A stretch of 64,000 nucleotides of DNA from Erwinia pyri (GCF_030758455.1 NZ_CP132353.1:2914001-2978000), one strand, 5' to 3'. Counted from the stretch's first letter, positions 38,241 to 50,415 are shown. A program made the numbers and translations. Notes: generated by a model from the sequence alone, not told the origin.

Positions 38241-39431
38241 ATGTTTGAACGCATTGCAGCTGCACCCGCCGACCCCATTCTTGGCTTAGCCGACCTCTTC
38301 CGCGCCGATGACCGCCCAAATAAGATCAACCTGGGCATTGGCGTCTATAAAGATGAAACCGGTAAAACCCCAGTTCTGACCAGCGTGAAGAAAGCTGAGC
38401 AGTACCTGTTAGAGAATGAGACTACCAAGAACTATCTCAGCATTGATGGCCTGGCCGATTTTGGGCAGTGCACTCAGGAGCTGCTGTTCGGGAAGGATAA
38501 TGCCCTGGTTGGTGCCAAACGCGCCCGCACGGCGCAGACGCCTGGTGGTACCGGTGCCCTGCGTGTCGCGGCTGACTTTATTGCCACCCAGACCAGCGCT
38601 AAGCGTATCTGGGTAAGTAATCCAAGCTGGCCCAACCATAAGAACGTCTTCGAGTCTGCTGGTTTAGAAGTCTGTGAATATCAGTATTACGATGCGGCTA
38701 ACCACTCGCTGGACTTTGCCGGCATGATTAACGTGCTGCGTGAGGTTCAGGCCGGTGATATCGTACTGTTCCACGGCTGCTGCCATAATCCAACCGGTAT
38801 CGATCCTACCGCTGAGCAGTGGGCAGAGCTCTCTGAGATGTCGCTGGCTAACGGCTGGCTGCCGCTGTTTGACTTCGCCTATCAGGGCTTTGCCCGTGGG
38901 CTGGAAGAGGATGCTGAGGGCCTGCGTATCTTCGCTGCCAGCCATCAGGAGCTGATTGTTGCCAGCTCCTACTCCAAGAACTTTGGCCTCTATAACGAAC
39001 GCGTTGGCGCCTTCACGCTGGTAGCCAGCGAAGCCGCCGTTGCGGACACCGCCTTCAGCCAGGTTAAAGCCACCATCCGTGCTAACTATTCCAATCCGCC
39101 TGCTCACGGCGCCGCGGTGGTTGCCACGATTCTGAGCAACGATGCGCTGCGTGCTCTCTGGGAGCAGGAGTTAACGGATATGCGTCAGCGTATTCACCGC
39201 ATGCGTCAGCTGTTCGTGAACACCCTGCAGGAGAAAGGCGCGAAAGGGGACTTCAGCTTTATCATTAACCAGAACGGCATGTTCTCATTCAGTGGGCTGA
39301 CTAAAGATCAGGTGATTCGCCTGCGTGAAGAGTTTGGCGTCTACGCCGTCAATTCCGGGCGTGTTAACGTGGCAGGAATGACGCCAGATAATATGGCTCC
39401 ACTGTGCGAAGCCATCGTGGCGGTACTTTAA
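38241..39431 (+). CDS. aspC: Aspartate aminotransferase
   Basis: 396 aa, the E. coli length. PLP-dependent class I aminotransferase interconverting aspartate/2-oxoglutarate and oxaloacetate/glutamate; it also acts on aromatic amino acids. PLP lysine in [15 protein letters not shown]; conserved [25 protein letters not shown] and C-terminal [11 protein letters not shown] with the substrate arginine region. Ribosome site is weak (GGACTCCGACT). Ends at a strong terminator. Confidence 0.98.
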   Translation: MFERIAAAPADPILGLADLFRADDRPNKINLGIGVYKDETGKTPVLTSVKKAEQYLLENETTKNYLSIDGLADFGQCTQELLFGKDNALVGAKRARTAQTPGGTGALRVAADFIATQTSAKRIWVSNPSWPNHKNVFESAGLEVCEYQYYDAANHSLDFAGMINVLREVQAGDIVLFHGCCHNPTGIDPTAEQWAELSEMSLANGWLPLFDFAYQGFARGLEEDAEGLRIFAASHQELIVASSYSKNFGLYNERVGAFTLVASEAAVADTAFSQVKATIRANYSNPPAHGAAVVATILSNDALRALWEQELTDMRQRIHRMRQLFVNTLQEKGAKGDFSFIINQNGMFSFSGLTKDQVIRLREEFGVYAVNSGRVNVAGMTPDNMAPLCEAIVAVL

Positions 39432-39455
39432 GCTCTGCGTTCTCCTGACCGATGC

Positions 39456-39488
39456 ATAAAAAATGCCTGCTTACAGCAGGCATTTTTT
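39456..39488 (+). terminator. aspC terminator
   Basis: AAAAAATGCCTGC-TTACA-GCAGGCATTTTTT: long near-symmetrical hairpin with A- and T-runs, 25 nt after the stop. Confidence 0.93.
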
Positions 39489-39514
39489 ATTGGGGTGTAC
39501 GGCTCGGGGTGAAA

Positions 39515-39622
39515 CAAGCTTTATCTTAAGAGAGCAGTTAAGCATACAGTAGTGAAGGCATTATCTTCAGAGAGGACTAGCTTGCAGCAGGCATTGTCCT
39601 CAGAAACTGGTTTACCTGCTGG
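39515..39622. repeat. Degenerate short repeats after aspC
   Basis: TTATCTTAAGAGAG (39521), TTATCTTCAGAGAG (39561) and TTGTCCTCAGAAAC (39594) start three related segments, spaced 40 and 33 bp. The last two also share GGCATT immediately before. No gene fits this stretch; it fills most of the aspC-gloC gap. Confidence 0.6.
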
Positions 39623-39637
39623 AAAGGCCCGGCGCTG

Positions 39638-40267
39638 TTACTGCAGGAAAGGATTCGAGATCCGTTCGCGTCCCAGCGTGGACTTTGGCCCATGGCCCGG
39701 CAGGAAGGTCACATCATCGCCCAGCGGCAGCAGTTTATTGACGATTGAGGCAATCAGATCATCATGGCTGCCCTGCGGGAAGTCAGAGCGTCCCACGCCA
39801 CCGTTGAAAATCACATCGCCAGAGACCAGCAGGCGTGAAGCCCGGTCAAAAAAGACGATATGCCCTGGCGTATGGCCCGGACACAGCAGGATCTCCAGGT
39901 TGATCTGCCCCAGCTGCACAGTTTCACCCTCTTCTAACCAGCGATCGGGCGTCAGCGGCGCACAATAAGGGAAACCAAACATCTGGCTTTGCGAAGGCAG
40001 ACCCTCAAGCCAGAAGGCATCGGCTTTATGCGGGCCGACAACCGGCACCTGATAGAAGGCAGCGAGTTCTGCGGCAGCTCCGACGTGGTCAAGGTGACCA
40101 TGCGTCAACAGGATTTGCGTTACCTTTACGCCCTGCTCTGCCACCCGGGCCTGAATAGTTCCGGCATCGCCACCGGGATCCACCACTGCGGCTTCCAGCG
40201 TGGAGGGGCACCAGATCAACGAGCAGTTCTGGGCGAATGCCGTTACCGGGATAATTTGATAGTCCAT
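39638..40267 (-). CDS. gloC: Hydroxyacylglutathione hydrolase GloC (YcbL)
   Basis: 209-aa metallo-beta-lactamase-fold type II glyoxalase. It hydrolyses S-lactoylglutathione in methylglyoxal detoxification, parallel to GloB. Metal motif [13 protein letters not shown], then [33 protein letters not shown] and [15 protein letters not shown] supply the remaining ligands. It is somewhat shorter than E. coli GloC at the C-terminus. It lies upstream of nothing on its strand; mepK precedes it 44 bp away, so mepK-gloC probably form one unit. mgsA, which makes methylglyoxal, is 36 kb away. Confidence 0.95.
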   Translation of the reverse strand: MDYQIIPVTAFAQNCSLIWCPSTLEAAVVDPGGDAGTIQARVAEQGVKVTQILLTHGHLDHVGAAAELAAFYQVPVVGPHKADAFWLEGLPSQSQMFGFPYCAPLTPDRWLEEGETVQLGQINLEILLCPGHTPGHIVFFDRASRLLVSGDVIFNGGVGRSDFPQGSHDDLIASIVNKLLPLGDDVTFLPGHGPKSTLGRERISNPFLQ

Positions 40268-40311
40268 AACGCTCCGTTACCGGCGAGCCATGGCCCTGCC
40301 GGAATCTCATC

Positions 40312-40860
40312 TTACCAGTGCCGTGTCGGCCCGGTATCAATATGCACAAAGTTACTACTCGGATAGTATCCTACACCACCCGCGCGCATGGAAAGCGCCG
40401 CTTTGCGTACATTGCTCAATGAAATTCCTTCGATATGAAAATCCATCGCCTGACCCAGGGTGTGATAACTGTGTTTCGCCACCCCTTTACTGTGCGCCCG
40501 CAGCGAGTTGTTGGTCGCCAGAGAGCGATAGCCGGAGATCAGCTGAACCGGTTTGCGCGTATCCAGCATCGCCTGCAGCCTGTAGAGCTGGTCGAAAAGT
40601 TTGGGGTCGATGCTCTTGATTTTATTGGCCCGGTAATCACGGAAGAAATGGTTAAGGCGCGTCAGCTCATCCTTGTCGTAACTTTTGCCGTTAAAAAACT
40701 CCGTTTTGAGCGTTTCACCGGTATGCAGGTTATTCAGTGTTAATACACGGGGACGTGAAGTGGAAAGCGAAGCGAAAGCCTGACCGGGAAGGAGCGCTAA
40801 ACCCAGCGCAGCCCCACCCAGAGCCAGCCACTTACGGCGATGAGAGTCGAAACTATTCAT
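40312..40860 (-). CDS. mepK: Murein DD/LD-endopeptidase MepK (YcbK), probable Tat substrate
   Basis: 182 aa, peptidase M15-like DUF882 family. The N-terminus MNSFDSHRRKWLALGGAALG has a twin-arginine motif with a hydrophobic core and AFA cleavage region, consistent with Tat export. The zinc/catalytic part shows LISGYRS, HSYHTLGQAMDFHI and NFVHIDTGPTRHW. E. coli MepK cleaves 3-3 (mDAP-mDAP) and 4-3 crosslinks. The crosslink-forming enzyme LdtD is encoded just upstream on the same strand (186-bp gap), so the maker and a cutter of 3-3 links are neighbours. Confidence 0.94.
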   Translation of the reverse strand: MNSFDSHRRKWLALGGAALGLALLPGQAFASLSTSRPRVLTLNNLHTGETLKTEFFNGKSYDKDELTRLNHFFRDYRANKIKSIDPKLFDQLYRLQAMLDTRKPVQLISGYRSLATNNSLRAHSKGVAKHSYHTLGQAMDFHIEGISLSNVRKAALSMRAGGVGYYPSSNFVHIDTGPTRHW

Positions 40861-41046
40861 TAATCTGTGTTACCCAGCTAAATTGTTCTGAAAGGGTGTA
40901 AAAGCACACCGTCCCGAACCATAACTGGGGATAAGTACTGAGTCAACACGCTAAATGTGACAGGCAAGACAATTCAACGAATGATTGTCCTGCCTGTAAA
41001 AAGCCCGCGCATTTGGCTTAGAGAGGAATACCTGAAGAATCAAGCG

Positions 41047-42858
41047 TTAGAGCATTAATTGACCAGCAGCGCTCATGCTCTGTACGCCTGAACGCGCCGT
41101 CATATCATAATTGTAAATATCTGTGCGATATTGCGCCTTGCCATCTTCCGCTACCCAGGCCGTGAGATAGTAGAGATTAACCGGAATGCGGTGACGAATA
41201 GGCACATAACGCGTCTCACCTTCTTTCAGCGTGCTGGAAATTCGGGTGTCGTTCCAGCCCGCATCCTGCAGCAGAAGGTTGGCCAGATCGGACGCCTTAT
41301 TCACGCGAACGCAGCCTGAACTCAGAGCGCGGATATCTTTCTGGAACAGGTTATGGTTCGGCGTGTCATGCAGGTAGATCGCATCAGAGCTTGGCATATT
41401 GAACTTATAGCGTCCCAGCGAGTTCGTCGCGCCCGGTGCCTGGCGAATGCGGTAAGGGAAAGAGGCTGCAGAGACCATGCTCCAGTCAATCATTGAGGGA
41501 TCGATCACCTCTGCATCATTACTCCAGCCTGAAAGCAGCGTGTAGTTATGCTTGTAGAGATAAGCGGGATCCTGCTTCACTTTCGGCACAATATCTTTGC
41601 GCACCAGCGTGGTCGGCACATTCCACGGCGGATTGAGCACCACGTTATTCAGAGCGCTACGCATCAACGGCGTTTTACGATCTGGCCTTCCGACAATAAC
41701 CCGCGACGCCAGAATCTGATTACCGTTGAGATAATAGATCAGAGAGTAGTTAGGAATGTTTACCATAATGCCGTTATGCATATCATCCGGCAGCAGGCGC
41801 AAACGTTGAATATTCAGCGCCAGCAACGAGGCCCGAAGCTGAGGAGAAACGTTCAACCATTCGCGGGTTCTGGGGCCAATAGCGCCATCGGGCTCTAACC
41901 CCTGCCAGCGCTGGAAACGCTTAACCGCTTCGACAAGATCAGCAGAGTAGATCTTTGTGGGATCTGCTGGCACAGCTTCGCCCTGAACCTGGCCCACGGC
42001 CTCTGGAATGGCAGGCTGAGTATTGGGATCCTGCGGCACCGCAGTTGCCGAAGGGCTGACCGCGATCTCTTCATCAACAAACCCAGCGGGAACCTGTGTA
42101 GTGGGCACCGTATCTTCTGTGGGTTTAGGGGTATCGCTGCCTGGCGTCATCATCCCGGTGCGCTGCAAAATTTCACGCAGTGAAGGGACGTCATCACTTA
42201 ACTGACCCGGTTTCAGCGTCTGCTTATCAGCCAGCTGCGGCCAGGGATGATTGTCCGCCAGCAGCGTTTTCAGCGCCTGATGCATCAGCACATACTGGGG
42301 ATGCTGAGGGGCTAAAGAGTGGACAAAAACGGCCGTCCCGCCCTGATTAACCGCCCGCTGCCACTGATTAATCACCGAGAGCGCCGGCACTTCAAGCTTA
42401 TAGGGGACGTTGCTGTAAAGCCATGTCTCCCCTTTCGCTGGCACCGTAGAGACAAACTGCAGATAGCCCAGCATGGCGTCAGAGAGCACCACATCCCGCG
42501 CCATACCCGTTATCGCTGGATTAGTCAGCAGCTTAACCCACTGCGTAAACTGCGGCTGTACGCCCGAAATGGCCACTTCCGCCAGCTGCTGCTGGAACTG
42601 CTGGACGGCCTGTCGATCCTGCCACATCGGTTGCATATTATGGGCGGCATAGAGCGGTGCGAGTGCGGTGAGATAGAAAGGCTTGTAGCCAGCAGGCAGC
42701 GTGGAGAGCAGCTCTCCCCGGGCCTGAGTTGCGGTATAGCTGGCGGGAGCAGAAACAGGTGGGATGCCTGCCACAGCAGGCTGTATCTGCCCCAGGGCCA
42801 TCACCAGCCCGGCGCTGAGCAGCGTCACTCTTGCACTACTTAATCTTGTCAGCAACAT
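41047..42858 (-). CDS. ldtD: L,D-transpeptidase LdtD (YcbB)
   Basis: 603 aa periplasmic enzyme forming 3-3 peptidoglycan crosslinks. Signal peptide at about 1-30 ([21 protein letters not shown]). A PG-binding domain ([28 protein letters not shown]) precedes the YkuD catalytic domain with the active-site cysteine in [11 protein letters not shown]...[14 protein letters not shown]. Between the N-terminal scaffold and the PG-binding domain lies a Pro/Thr/Gln-rich insert of roughly 60 residues (about 240-300; it includes [18 protein letters not shown]) of low complexity. ATG 42858 starts the signal peptide. Confidence 0.95.
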   Translation of the reverse strand: MLLTRLSSARVTLLSAGLVMALGQIQPAVAGIPPVSAPASYTATQARGELLSTLPAGYKPFYLTALAPLYAAHNMQPMWQDRQAVQQFQQQLAEVAISGVQPQFTQWVKLLTNPAITGMARDVVLSDAMLGYLQFVSTVPAKGETWLYSNVPYKLEVPALSVINQWQRAVNQGGTAVFVHSLAPQHPQYVLMHQALKTLLADNHPWPQLADKQTLKPGQLSDDVPSLREILQRTGMMTPGSDTPKPTEDTVPTTQVPAGFVDEEIAVSPSATAVPQDPNTQPAIPEAVGQVQGEAVPADPTKIYSADLVEAVKRFQRWQGLEPDGAIGPRTREWLNVSPQLRASLLALNIQRLRLLPDDMHNGIMVNIPNYSLIYYLNGNQILASRVIVGRPDRKTPLMRSALNNVVLNPPWNVPTTLVRKDIVPKVKQDPAYLYKHNYTLLSGWSNDAEVIDPSMIDWSMVSAASFPYRIRQAPGATNSLGRYKFNMPSSDAIYLHDTPNHNLFQKDIRALSSGCVRVNKASDLANLLLQDAGWNDTRISSTLKEGETRYVPIRHRIPVNLYYLTAWVAEDGKAQYRTDIYNYDMTARSGVQSMSAAGQLML

Positions 42859-42925
42859 CCCTTGCCCCCTGTTTGATTGCCAAAACAGATAAAGCGCATC
42901 TGTTTAAAAGTCATTGTTATCAGTA

Positions 42926-42969
42926 TAGAAAAAGAAAGCGGCATTCGCTGTAAATAGAGCCAATGCCGC
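42926..42969 (-). terminator. Terminator of the muk operon
   Basis: On the minus strand GCGGCATT (complement of 42962-42969) pairs perfectly with AATGCCGC (complement of 42938-42945) around a 16-nt loop, and TTTCTTTTTC follows. It is about 55 nt after the mukB stop. Confidence 0.75.
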
Positions 42970-43024
42970 AGTAAAGAGTAATCCGCTGCCTGATTTTTTG
43001 CTATATCCGACAGCGGAATATTTA

Positions 43025-46000
43025 TCAGGCCCGCCGATCTTCCTCAGGCGCTGATGCGTTGGCGGCGGCAGGCTCTGCTGCAAACCCACGCAGGCCAACA
43101 ACATGAACGTGTTCAGTGTTATTGACCACTTTACGGACCAGTTTATAGGTAGTGCCCTTCTCCGGACTGATATTCTCCGGTGCTGCAATAATCAGCTGCA
43201 TCTCAAGACGGTCACACAGCTCAAACAGCGTGGCGATTGATTTCGCATCCAGACGGGCGGCTTCATCCAGGAAGAGTAAGCGACAGGGAGAGATATCCTT
43301 GCCGCGCAGTCGGCGAGACTCCTCCTCCCAGCTTTGCACCACCATCACCAGAATCGACATACCGGTGCCGATCGCTTCACCGGTAGAGAGCGCGCCACTC
43401 TCAGCACGCAGCCAGCCGTCCGATCCGCGGTTCACCTCAACTTCCATCTCCAGGTAGTTACGGTAATCCAGCAGCTCTTCGCCAATGGTCTGCGGCGTAC
43501 GTTGCCCCATATCGATTTGCGGATTGAGACGCTGATAGAGTTTTGCCAGCGCTTCCGAAAAGGTCAGTCGGTTACTGTTGAAGAGATCCTGATGCTGTTC
43601 GTGCTGTTCAGAGAGCACATCCAGCAGCGTTGAGTGCGTTTCACGTACGTTAACGTTCAGACGGACGCTTTTCACCTGACCAAAGCTGACGGCCTGCAAC
43701 CCCTGATTCAGCTGACGAATACGGTTTTGCTCACGCTGGATGGTTTTGCGGATGATATTCGCCACGCTGCGCGAACTGATAGCCAGCATCTGTTCACGCG
43801 CTGTCAGCTCTTCCGTCAGACGGCCCAGTTCGATCTCCATCTGCTCGATAGCTTCTACCGGATCGTCCGTGCGGATAATATCCTGACGGATTCGCTCGCG
43901 CAGATGCTGATAGACCGCAATAAAGAACTGGATCTTACGCTCAGGACGTTTGGGATCTTCAGAGAGACGCAGCACATCACGCAGATGCTCATTGTCCGCC
44001 ACCGCCAGACGCAGCGCGCCGAGCGCTTTATCCGACATAGAACGCAGTTCATCGCCGCCCAGGTAGGCCAGCTCGCGGCGGTGCAGCCTGCGCTCGACGC
44101 CATTATCTTTCACCAGACGAAGCACGGCCACCCAGCCCGCTTTAGCATGCACAACCTGTTCACGCCCCTGATGGTAGTCGCGCTCCACACGCTTCAGTTT
44201 CTTCTGCAGCGCATCCATTTCGGCTTCACAGAAGGTGATCTGTTTCTCAAGCTGATTACGACGGGCACGGTTGTTGCTCAGCGCGGCATACAGCTCATCG
44301 CGACGCAGGCGGGCACGCTCTTCTGCGCTGGCATCCGCCTGAACGCCGATATCCTGCATCTCCTGCTGCAGTTCTTTCAGCATGTCACGCTTGGCATCGT
44401 AAGAGCTTTTCAGCGACGCCAGCACCTGAGAGTACTGGGTGAACTGTGCCTGATGAGCGCGCAACTGTTCACGGGCGCGGGCGCGCTCGGATTCAGCCTG
44501 CTCCAGACGTTTACGCAGCTTCTCGTTGAGATCGCTGTTGCCGTCCAACATACCTGCGGAATCAGCGTAGCCGAAGTGCGCGCGTCGCTGTACCACTTCG
44601 GTAATAGCAAAGGCCTGCTGACGAGCATTACGCTGAGCCTGCTGTGCCTGCTGATAATCGAGCTTCAGCTGCTCGTGCTGCTCCGGATCGCTCTGCAGTA
44701 CGGCGATCAGCGTTTCCAGTTTCGCCAGATGATTGCCATGCTGCTGCAGGAAGCGCGCCGCTTCCTGGGCTTCATCAAGCCGTTCAAGCAGTTCGTCATA
44801 ACGATCCTGCAGCGTGTCGTCCTGCAGCAGACTGATGCGTGGCATCAGACGGTTTAACTGCGCAACGCCCTCTTTAGCCTGATCAAACTGCTGACGCTGC
44901 TGCTGATTTTCGCTTTCGTGCGCGGCCAGAGCGCGCTCCAGCTCACCCCGGCGGCCATTAAGCGTGCGCAGTTCCACTTCCGGATCTGCCTCAAAGGCTA
45001 CCGCCAGATGGCTGCCGATAAAGCGGCTGAACGCCTGATGCAGGCGCTGGGTTTTCTGCACGTCAAAAGAGAGCGTGGCGTAACGTTCTGCCAGCGTTTC
45101 CCGCTCAGCGTGTAACTGCTCCAGCTGCTTTTCACGCGCCGCACGGCCAAACAGCGGGACTTTCGGGAAGCGGGAATAACGCCACTGGCGCTCGCCGGAC
45201 TTCACCACCACCGCTTTCTGCAACTCTTCTACGTTGAACACGCTGTCATCGAAGGATTGCGGGTCCCCCTCTATCAGATAGAGATCTTCCGGGCACTCCT
45301 CCAGACCATCCAGCAGATCCTGTACCAGCGAGAGATCCGGCACCACGATACCGTGACGCGCAGGTCCGTAAAGCGCAGAGAAGTACGGCGCATCTTCAAT
45401 GGTGACATCATCATAGATTTCCGACAGCAGCACGCCGCCGAAACGCTCGGCAAGCGCATTCAGGCGGGCATCTTCCGCGCCGCCCGGCTGGCTGAGCCGC
45501 TCAATCTGTTTCTCGGCGTCGCGCTTGCGGGCAGAGATTTCATCACGCTCAACCGTGGTTTCGCGCTCCCGCTCCAGCAACTGCTGCATGAACTCGGTCA
45601 CTTCCTGGCTGCTTTCCAGCGCCTGCCCGGTCTGCTCGCTAAGCTGCGTCAGGATCTCCTGCGCAGCATGCCACTGCGGCGCCTGCTTCGTCAGGCGGGC
45701 GATGCGCTCACGCACCTGCTCCAGCTCCTGACGCATCTCCATCCGGCGTTCACCGGCATCAGAAACGCTTTCAGAGAGCTGCTCAATACGCGCTTCCAGC
45801 TCATACTGATAACCTTCCAGATCCTGCGGCTCGAACTGCTGGCCGTGGCGCTTGCAGAATTCATTCAGCAGGCGCTCCGCTTCCTGCTGTTCACGCAGGC
45901 GCTGCTCCATCTCAGCCAGGCGGGCGCGCAGGGAGTGAACCTGTTCAGCGTGATAGCGCTGGTTTGCGGCATCACGAAGCAGTTCCCGTCCCGTCTGGTA

Positions 46001-47482
46001 AGCTTCTGAGCGGCTCACCGGACCGGCAATGCGCCCCACCAGCTCAAACGCCTGTTCAAACTGGCTGTGTGCGGCCTGCGCCACGCTCATTTTCTGTTCA
46101 AGTTGCAGCAGTCTGTCGGTGGCTTCCTGCTCTTTTGCCCGGAAGGTCTCCTGCCAGCTCTCGGCATTCTCCACGTTCAGCTCGTCGATCTGGCAAACTT
46201 CCTGCGCGCGCTGCAAAGCGCCCAGCGCTTGCTGGTACTGAATGGCGCGAGTCTGCTGCACATCCAGCGCCTGCTGGTAGTCTGCCAGCTGGCTTTTCAG
46301 CTCATCCACTTCCAGCTCTGCGGCTTCGCTGCGTGCCTCGTTCTCTTCCTGCACTTCGCGCGCTTCCGCCACCACTTCGTTCTGCTCTTCCAGACGATAG
46401 GTCAGCTCATCGATATCGCCTTCGTAACGCTCGATTTTTTCCTGCTGGCGCATGGCGGTCTGCACCAGACTCAGGTGGTCGCTGGCGCTCTGGTAATCAG
46501 TTTCCAGATCGCTTTCTGCGCCGTTGTGTTCTGCCAGTTCACGCGCCATTTCGACGTGGCGATACTGCTCGGTCGCCAGCTGTTTGCGGCTGCTGAACAG
46601 CTCATTGCGGTGCTGCATTGCGCTGTCCAGATGGATGCGGCGTTCGTTGGCATGGCGCATGTAATCTGCGGCAACGTAGTTAGTTGCCTCGGAAATCAGA
46701 TGCTTGAACAGATCGCGGTCAGACTGCGTGACGCGAATCGCCTCCAGCGTCATGCGGTTTTCGCGCAGCGCCGCCTCCATATCCTGGAAAGCTTTCCGCA
46801 CGCCGCTGTTTTCAGGCAGCAGGTAATCGCGCAGTGAGCGGGTGATAGCGCTTGAGATCCCGCCATACAGCGAAGCTTCAATCAGGCGATAGTACTTGCT
46901 GCGATCGGAAGCTGAGCGGAGACGACGCGCCACAATCCCCAGATCGAACATCAGCGAGTGATACTCGGTGATGGAGTTAAACTGCTTAAACTGCACGCTC
47001 TCCATCGCTTCGAACTTCTCTTTCAGTTCGCTCAGCGGCAGGACGCGGGCCTGACGGGCGTTAACCGTTTCGGTCAGGATCTCCGTGGGGTTGATGGAGC
47101 TCGGCAGACCGTGAATGCTGAACGGCTTGATATCCACCTTACGATCGCGCCCCGCCACCTGCTGCAGGCGTACACCCACAATCACGCGCTGATGAACCGA
47201 GTTCACCACGTCCAGCGCCGCATAGCAGACGCCCGGACGCAGTTTTCCGTGCAACCCTTTGTCACGGGAACCTGAGGTTGCCCCGGCTTCAGTGGTGTTA
47301 CGGAAGTGCAGCAGCGTCAGATCGGGGATCAGTGCGGTGATAAACGCCGCCATAGTGGTGGACTTACCTGCCCCGTTACCGCCAGAGAGCGTGGTAACCA
47401 GCTCATCCAGATCAAAGGTGCGGGCGAAAAAACCGTTCCAGTTAATCAGCGTCAGCGAGCGAAATTTGCCGCGTTCAATCAT
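43025..47482 (-). CDS. mukB: Chromosome condensin MukB
   Basis: 1485 aa SMC-like ATPase that condenses and segregates the chromosome with MukE and MukF. Head half 1 has Walker [16 protein letters not shown] at about residue 33. Two long coiled-coil arms flank a hinge near residues 665-780 ([23 protein letters not shown]). Head half 2 contains the signature region [23 protein letters not shown] and Walker [16 protein letters not shown]. The start overlaps the mukE stop (ATGA). The large antisense open frames across this gene are shadows of its biased codons. Confidence 0.99.
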   Translation of the reverse strand: MIERGKFRSLTLINWNGFFARTFDLDELVTTLSGGNGAGKSTTMAAFITALIPDLTLLHFRNTTEAGATSGSRDKGLHGKLRPGVCYAALDVVNSVHQRVIVGVRLQQVAGRDRKVDIKPFSIHGLPSSINPTEILTETVNARQARVLPLSELKEKFEAMESVQFKQFNSITEYHSLMFDLGIVARRLRSASDRSKYYRLIEASLYGGISSAITRSLRDYLLPENSGVRKAFQDMEAALRENRMTLEAIRVTQSDRDLFKHLISEATNYVAADYMRHANERRIHLDSAMQHRNELFSSRKQLATEQYRHVEMARELAEHNGAESDLETDYQSASDHLSLVQTAMRQQEKIERYEGDIDELTYRLEEQNEVVAEAREVQEENEARSEAAELEVDELKSQLADYQQALDVQQTRAIQYQQALGALQRAQEVCQIDELNVENAESWQETFRAKEQEATDRLLQLEQKMSVAQAAHSQFEQAFELVGRIAGPVSRSEAYQTGRELLRDAANQRYHAEQVHSLRARLAEMEQRLREQQEAERLLNEFCKRHGQQFEPQDLEGYQYELEARIEQLSESVSDAGERRMEMRQELEQVRERIARLTKQAPQWHAAQEILTQLSEQTGQALESSQEVTEFMQQLLERERETTVERDEISARKRDAEKQIERLSQPGGAEDARLNALAERFGGVLLSEIYDDVTIEDAPYFSALYGPARHGIVVPDLSLVQDLLDGLEECPEDLYLIEGDPQSFDDSVFNVEELQKAVVVKSGERQWRYSRFPKVPLFGRAAREKQLEQLHAERETLAERYATLSFDVQKTQRLHQAFSRFIGSHLAVAFEADPEVELRTLNGRRGELERALAAHESENQQQRQQFDQAKEGVAQLNRLMPRISLLQDDTLQDRYDELLERLDEAQEAARFLQQHGNHLAKLETLIAVLQSDPEQHEQLKLDYQQAQQAQRNARQQAFAITEVVQRRAHFGYADSAGMLDGNSDLNEKLRKRLEQAESERARAREQLRAHQAQFTQYSQVLASLKSSYDAKRDMLKELQQEMQDIGVQADASAEERARLRRDELYAALSNNRARRNQLEKQITFCEAEMDALQKKLKRVERDYHQGREQVVHAKAGWVAVLRLVKDNGVERRLHRRELAYLGGDELRSMSDKALGALRLAVADNEHLRDVLRLSEDPKRPERKIQFFIAVYQHLRERIRQDIIRTDDPVEAIEQMEIELGRLTEELTAREQMLAISSRSVANIIRKTIQREQNRIRQLNQGLQAVSFGQVKSVRLNVNVRETHSTLLDVLSEQHEQHQDLFNSNRLTFSEALAKLYQRLNPQIDMGQRTPQTIGEELLDYRNYLEMEVEVNRGSDGWLRAESGALSTGEAIGTGMSILVMVVQSWEEESRRLRGKDISPCRLLFLDEAARLDAKSIATLFELCDRLEMQLIIAAPENISPEKGTTYKLVRKVVNNTEHVHVVGLRGFAAEPAAANASAPEEDRRA

Positions 47483-48204
47483 TGTTCATTCTCCGCGTTA
47501 TCAGACGAGCCGCTCTGCGCCTCACCCTCATCATCGCTTTCATCATTCAGCACCAGCCCGCCCTCTATGGGCATCGCTTCACCATCCCGGATCATCCGCA
47601 GCTGCGCTTCGCGGGCGTCGTCGCCGCTGCGCACGTCGGCGCCAAAACGAAACACAGACTCGATAATGCGGAATTTGCTGCTGTCATTGCCCATAAACCA
47701 GACCATGCCAAGGCGGCGCAGACGGTTCAGTGAGGCGCGCATTTTCTCCTGCAGCTTTTGCCGATCGAGATCCGAACCGGTAGAGCGCTGGTTTACCAGC
47801 TTCAGCAGCCTGTTCTCATCCGCCAGCGTCATCAGCTCGTCATAAAGCTCCTGCTGGGTGAAAATGCCTTCATTCGCCAGCCGTTCAGGACTGAGATAGA
47901 GATAGCAGAGAATTTTTCCTACCATCATATCCAGTTCGGAAAGCACCGAACGCGGGATCAGCGTGGTTGAGCGGGGACGCAGATAGAAAAAGCCTTCCGG
48001 CGCACGGATCAGCTCAACGTTGTAGCGCGCATAAAACTCTTCCAGATACTCCTGATAATCCATCAGGAAAGCGTGCTGATCTAACTCTTCAATGCCAATA
48101 TGGCGGCCGGCGCGTAACTGGCTGTCCAGCGCCGGGAAAAGGGAATTGGCCAGAGCACTCGCCAGCTTAACCGGCATCACTTGTTCAATATTTATCGATG
48201 ACAT
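47479..48204 (-). CDS. mukE: Condensin subunit MukE
   Basis: 241 aa kite protein of the MukBEF complex. Highly conserved core [59 protein letters not shown] with winged-helix domains. The C-terminus is acidic ([22 protein letters not shown]), a tail of variable length in the family. The ATG at 48204 ([15 protein letters not shown]) lies inside the end of mukF (20-nt overlap). It overlaps mukB by four bases. Confidence 0.97.
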   Translation of the reverse strand: MSSINIEQVMPVKLASALANSLFPALDSQLRAGRHIGIEELDQHAFLMDYQEYLEEFYARYNVELIRAPEGFFYLRPRSTTLIPRSVLSELDMMVGKILCYLYLSPERLANEGIFTQQELYDELMTLADENRLLKLVNQRSTGSDLDRQKLQEKMRASLNRLRRLGMVWFMGNDSSKFRIIESVFRFGADVRSGDDAREAQLRMIRDGEAMPIEGGLVLNDESDDEGEAQSGSSDNAENEQ

Positions 48205-49507
48205 GCGCCTGCACCTTGGCTCCGTAATCATTAATGACCTGCCATTCAGCTGGCAGGCCGGAGAAATCTGCTTCGGCCACGCCTAAACGGACGGCCTGAT
48301 CGACAACGATACGCGCGACGTCAAAATGACGTGCACGGGGATACTGTTGGAGATAATCACGCATTACCGCGCCGAGGTTCAGCGGCTTCTGCTGCGCTTT
48401 ATAAATGGCCAATGCCTCTTCAATCATGGCGGCCAGCTGTTCACGAATTTCGTTGAACTCTTCATATTCCAGTTCGGAAGGCAGCTCGCCCGTTACCTCT
48501 TCATTGCGTAACACCAGCTCTTCGTCACGCACATCATAAAGGCGTTCGGCATTGGCGTAGGTTAATGTCCAGGGAGAATCAAAATAGGTCTGCACGGACT
48601 GACGAAGACGCTGAGCAAAGACGCGGTTTTTATCCATATCAATCGCGGTACGGATAAATTTATGCACGTGGCGGTCATAGCCAATCCACAGATCGATCGC
48701 CTGCTGGCCCCAGCTGATAATGCGGTCCAGCTTGTTCTGCAGGTCATACACCAGCTTGTCGATAAAGCCCAAATCGGGGCTGTTCATCGTGGCATCCTGA
48801 ATGCGCAGCAGGTTCGCCTGCAGCTTGTCGCCAGCGGCTTCCAGCGTATCCTGCAGCTCTCTGAGGGTGCCGGAGGTCTCATTCAGCAGCATTTCACAGC
48901 TGGAGATAGCGGCGCGCCAGTCTTTGTTTAACAGCTGGGCGATATCATCCTTCACCGCCTGCTGCTGCTCATCCATGCTGCGCTGGGTGATGTCGATGCT
49001 GTCAAAAATTTCGGCAACTGAATATTTCAGCGGCGCAAAAACGTTGCGGTGCCAGTGGAACTCATCTCCATCCTCATCCGCCGCATCGGCAGCCCGCTTG
49101 AGTTCGCCCGCCACAATCGAGAGCTGCATAGAGAGCCTGAGGGTGGAAAACTCGCGCTGGCGGATGTAGTAGTCGGTGATGCCGATAGCCAGCGGGGTCA
49201 GGCGATAGATGGCGTTGCCCTCCGCCTGCTCACTGACAAAACGGTTAAGCAGACGCTGGCGCACCATATCATTGATGGCGTTATTGGCCCGGACGCCAAC
49301 GGTCTCACTGGTCTGATCAAATCCTTCGCTGACGTGACGAAAAGCGTCGGTCAGTTCGCCTTCGCTCATTTCACCATCCATGCGCTCCCCGTTCAGGGTG
49401 GCGACGGCCAGTAAAAACGCCAGACGTTCGGTTGGCAACGTGACGGAAAAGTCATTTTTTCGCGCCCAGGCAACCAGTTCCGGTACTGTCTGGGAAAATT
49501 CACTCAT
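48185..49507 (-). CDS. mukF: Condensin kleisin subunit MukF
   Basis: 440 aa, as in E. coli. The kleisin links MukB heads and binds MukE dimers. It has an N-terminal winged-helix dimerisation domain ([39 protein letters not shown]), a helical middle with an amphipathic coiled coil ([20 protein letters not shown]) and a C-terminal winged helix. It is the first muk gene, overlapping the end of cmoM by eight bases, so cmoM-mukF-mukE-mukB is one overlapping operon. Confidence 0.98.
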   Translation of the reverse strand: MSEFSQTVPELVAWARKNDFSVTLPTERLAFLLAVATLNGERMDGEMSEGELTDAFRHVSEGFDQTSETVGVRANNAINDMVRQRLLNRFVSEQAEGNAIYRLTPLAIGITDYYIRQREFSTLRLSMQLSIVAGELKRAADAADEDGDEFHWHRNVFAPLKYSVAEIFDSIDITQRSMDEQQQAVKDDIAQLLNKDWRAAISSCEMLLNETSGTLRELQDTLEAAGDKLQANLLRIQDATMNSPDLGFIDKLVYDLQNKLDRIISWGQQAIDLWIGYDRHVHKFIRTAIDMDKNRVFAQRLRQSVQTYFDSPWTLTYANAERLYDVRDEELVLRNEEVTGELPSELEYEEFNEIREQLAAMIEEALAIYKAQQKPLNLGAVMRDYLQQYPRARHFDVARIVVDQAVRLGVAEADFSGLPAEWQVINDYGAKVQAHVIDKY

Positions 49508-50288
49508 GGTTCGTCCTGTTTATGGGTTTCCGCGCGGTCACGTGGATATAGCGGCCCAAACTTAAAAATGGTTCCTGGCGGCAGAAGCGTTTCTCCAGCG
49601 CCAGCACTTCCTCAAATCGTTCAGTCTGCTTGGTTTTATCGCGCATATAGTCATGGAAAACGCGGATGCCGGTTTTGTTCTCTACCGTGAAGCCCGCTTC
49701 CTGCAACCAGCGATAGACCTGTTCCGGCTCTCGGGGATAGTCAGGCGACAGCGTTTTCCGTTTGCGCTTGCGCAGGTCGGCCTGCATGTAGCCGAAATTG
49801 CCCAATACCAGCGTCTGCATCATCAGCCCGTTGATGTTATAAAACATCAGTGACAGCACGCCCCCCGGGGCGAGTGCATCATAGAGGGCGGCCAGTACGG
49901 CTTCCGGGTCGGCTACCCATTCAAGCACAGCGTGGAACAATACCAGATTGACGGGCTTATCCAAATGTTGCGGGGCTTCCTGCGCGCTAATTTGTTTAAA
50001 TTGCATGTTGCCGCTCACACCTTTTTCTTCGGCATGCGCCCGGGCGCGCTGCAACATTTCTTCGGATAAATCGCAGAGTAAAACGTCATGGCCCAGTGCG
50101 GCGACGCCGCAGCCGGTTTGCCCTTCTCCGCCTCCGGCATCAAGCACCTTCAGGGGCCCTTCCGGCAACGTGGCCAGAATTGCCTCCAGCTCCTGCCAGA
50201 CGATCGCCTGGCGGATACGCCCTTTGGTGGTACCGTAGATGTTCTTCGAAAATTTTTCGGCTATATCATCAAAGTTGCGATCCTGCAT
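49500..50288 (-). CDS. cmoM: tRNA 5-carboxymethoxyuridine methyltransferase CmoM (SmtA)
   Basis: 262 aa SAM-dependent methyltransferase making the methyl ester mcmo5U34 in certain tRNAs. SAM motif I is [12 protein letters not shown], followed by [11 protein letters not shown] and [19 protein letters not shown]. The start [31 protein letters not shown] is conserved with E. coli; the longer upstream reading has no support. It is the first gene of the muk operon, divergent from elyC. Confidence 0.96.
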   Translation of the reverse strand: MQDRNFDDIAEKFSKNIYGTTKGRIRQAIVWQELEAILATLPEGPLKVLDAGGGEGQTGCGVAALGHDVLLCDLSEEMLQRARAHAEEKGVSGNMQFKQISAQEAPQHLDKPVNLVLFHAVLEWVADPEAVLAALYDALAPGGVLSLMFYNINGLMMQTLVLGNFGYMQADLRKRKRKTLSPDYPREPEQVYRWLQEAGFTVENKTGIRVFHDYMRDKTKQTERFEEVLALEKRFCRQEPFLSLGRYIHVTARKPINRTNHE

Positions 50289-50415
50289 AGACGTTTCCAG
50301 GCTGGTGAATGGGTGAAACCGGCGGCTATTTTGACATACACTGACCAGGAATGAACCTTTCACTCATCACCAGGCTCTCGGGTGGTGTTTTTTCGGACAA
50401 AAGGAACCCGTTTCC

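Noticed and set aside
39552..39968. 138-codon frame starting in the aspC downstream repeats
   Set aside because: It starts with GTG inside degenerate repeats and runs antisense to gloC. The repeated ALSSE motif in its translation reflects the DNA repeat.
43634..44857. 407-codon open frame on the plus strand
   Set aside because: It lies entirely antisense to mukB, has no domain signature and no ribosome site, and arises from the codon bias of the coiled-coil arms.
45257..46837. Long plus-strand frames of 250 and 256 codons
   Set aside because: Both are antisense to mukB and overlap each other in different frames; no homology recognised.
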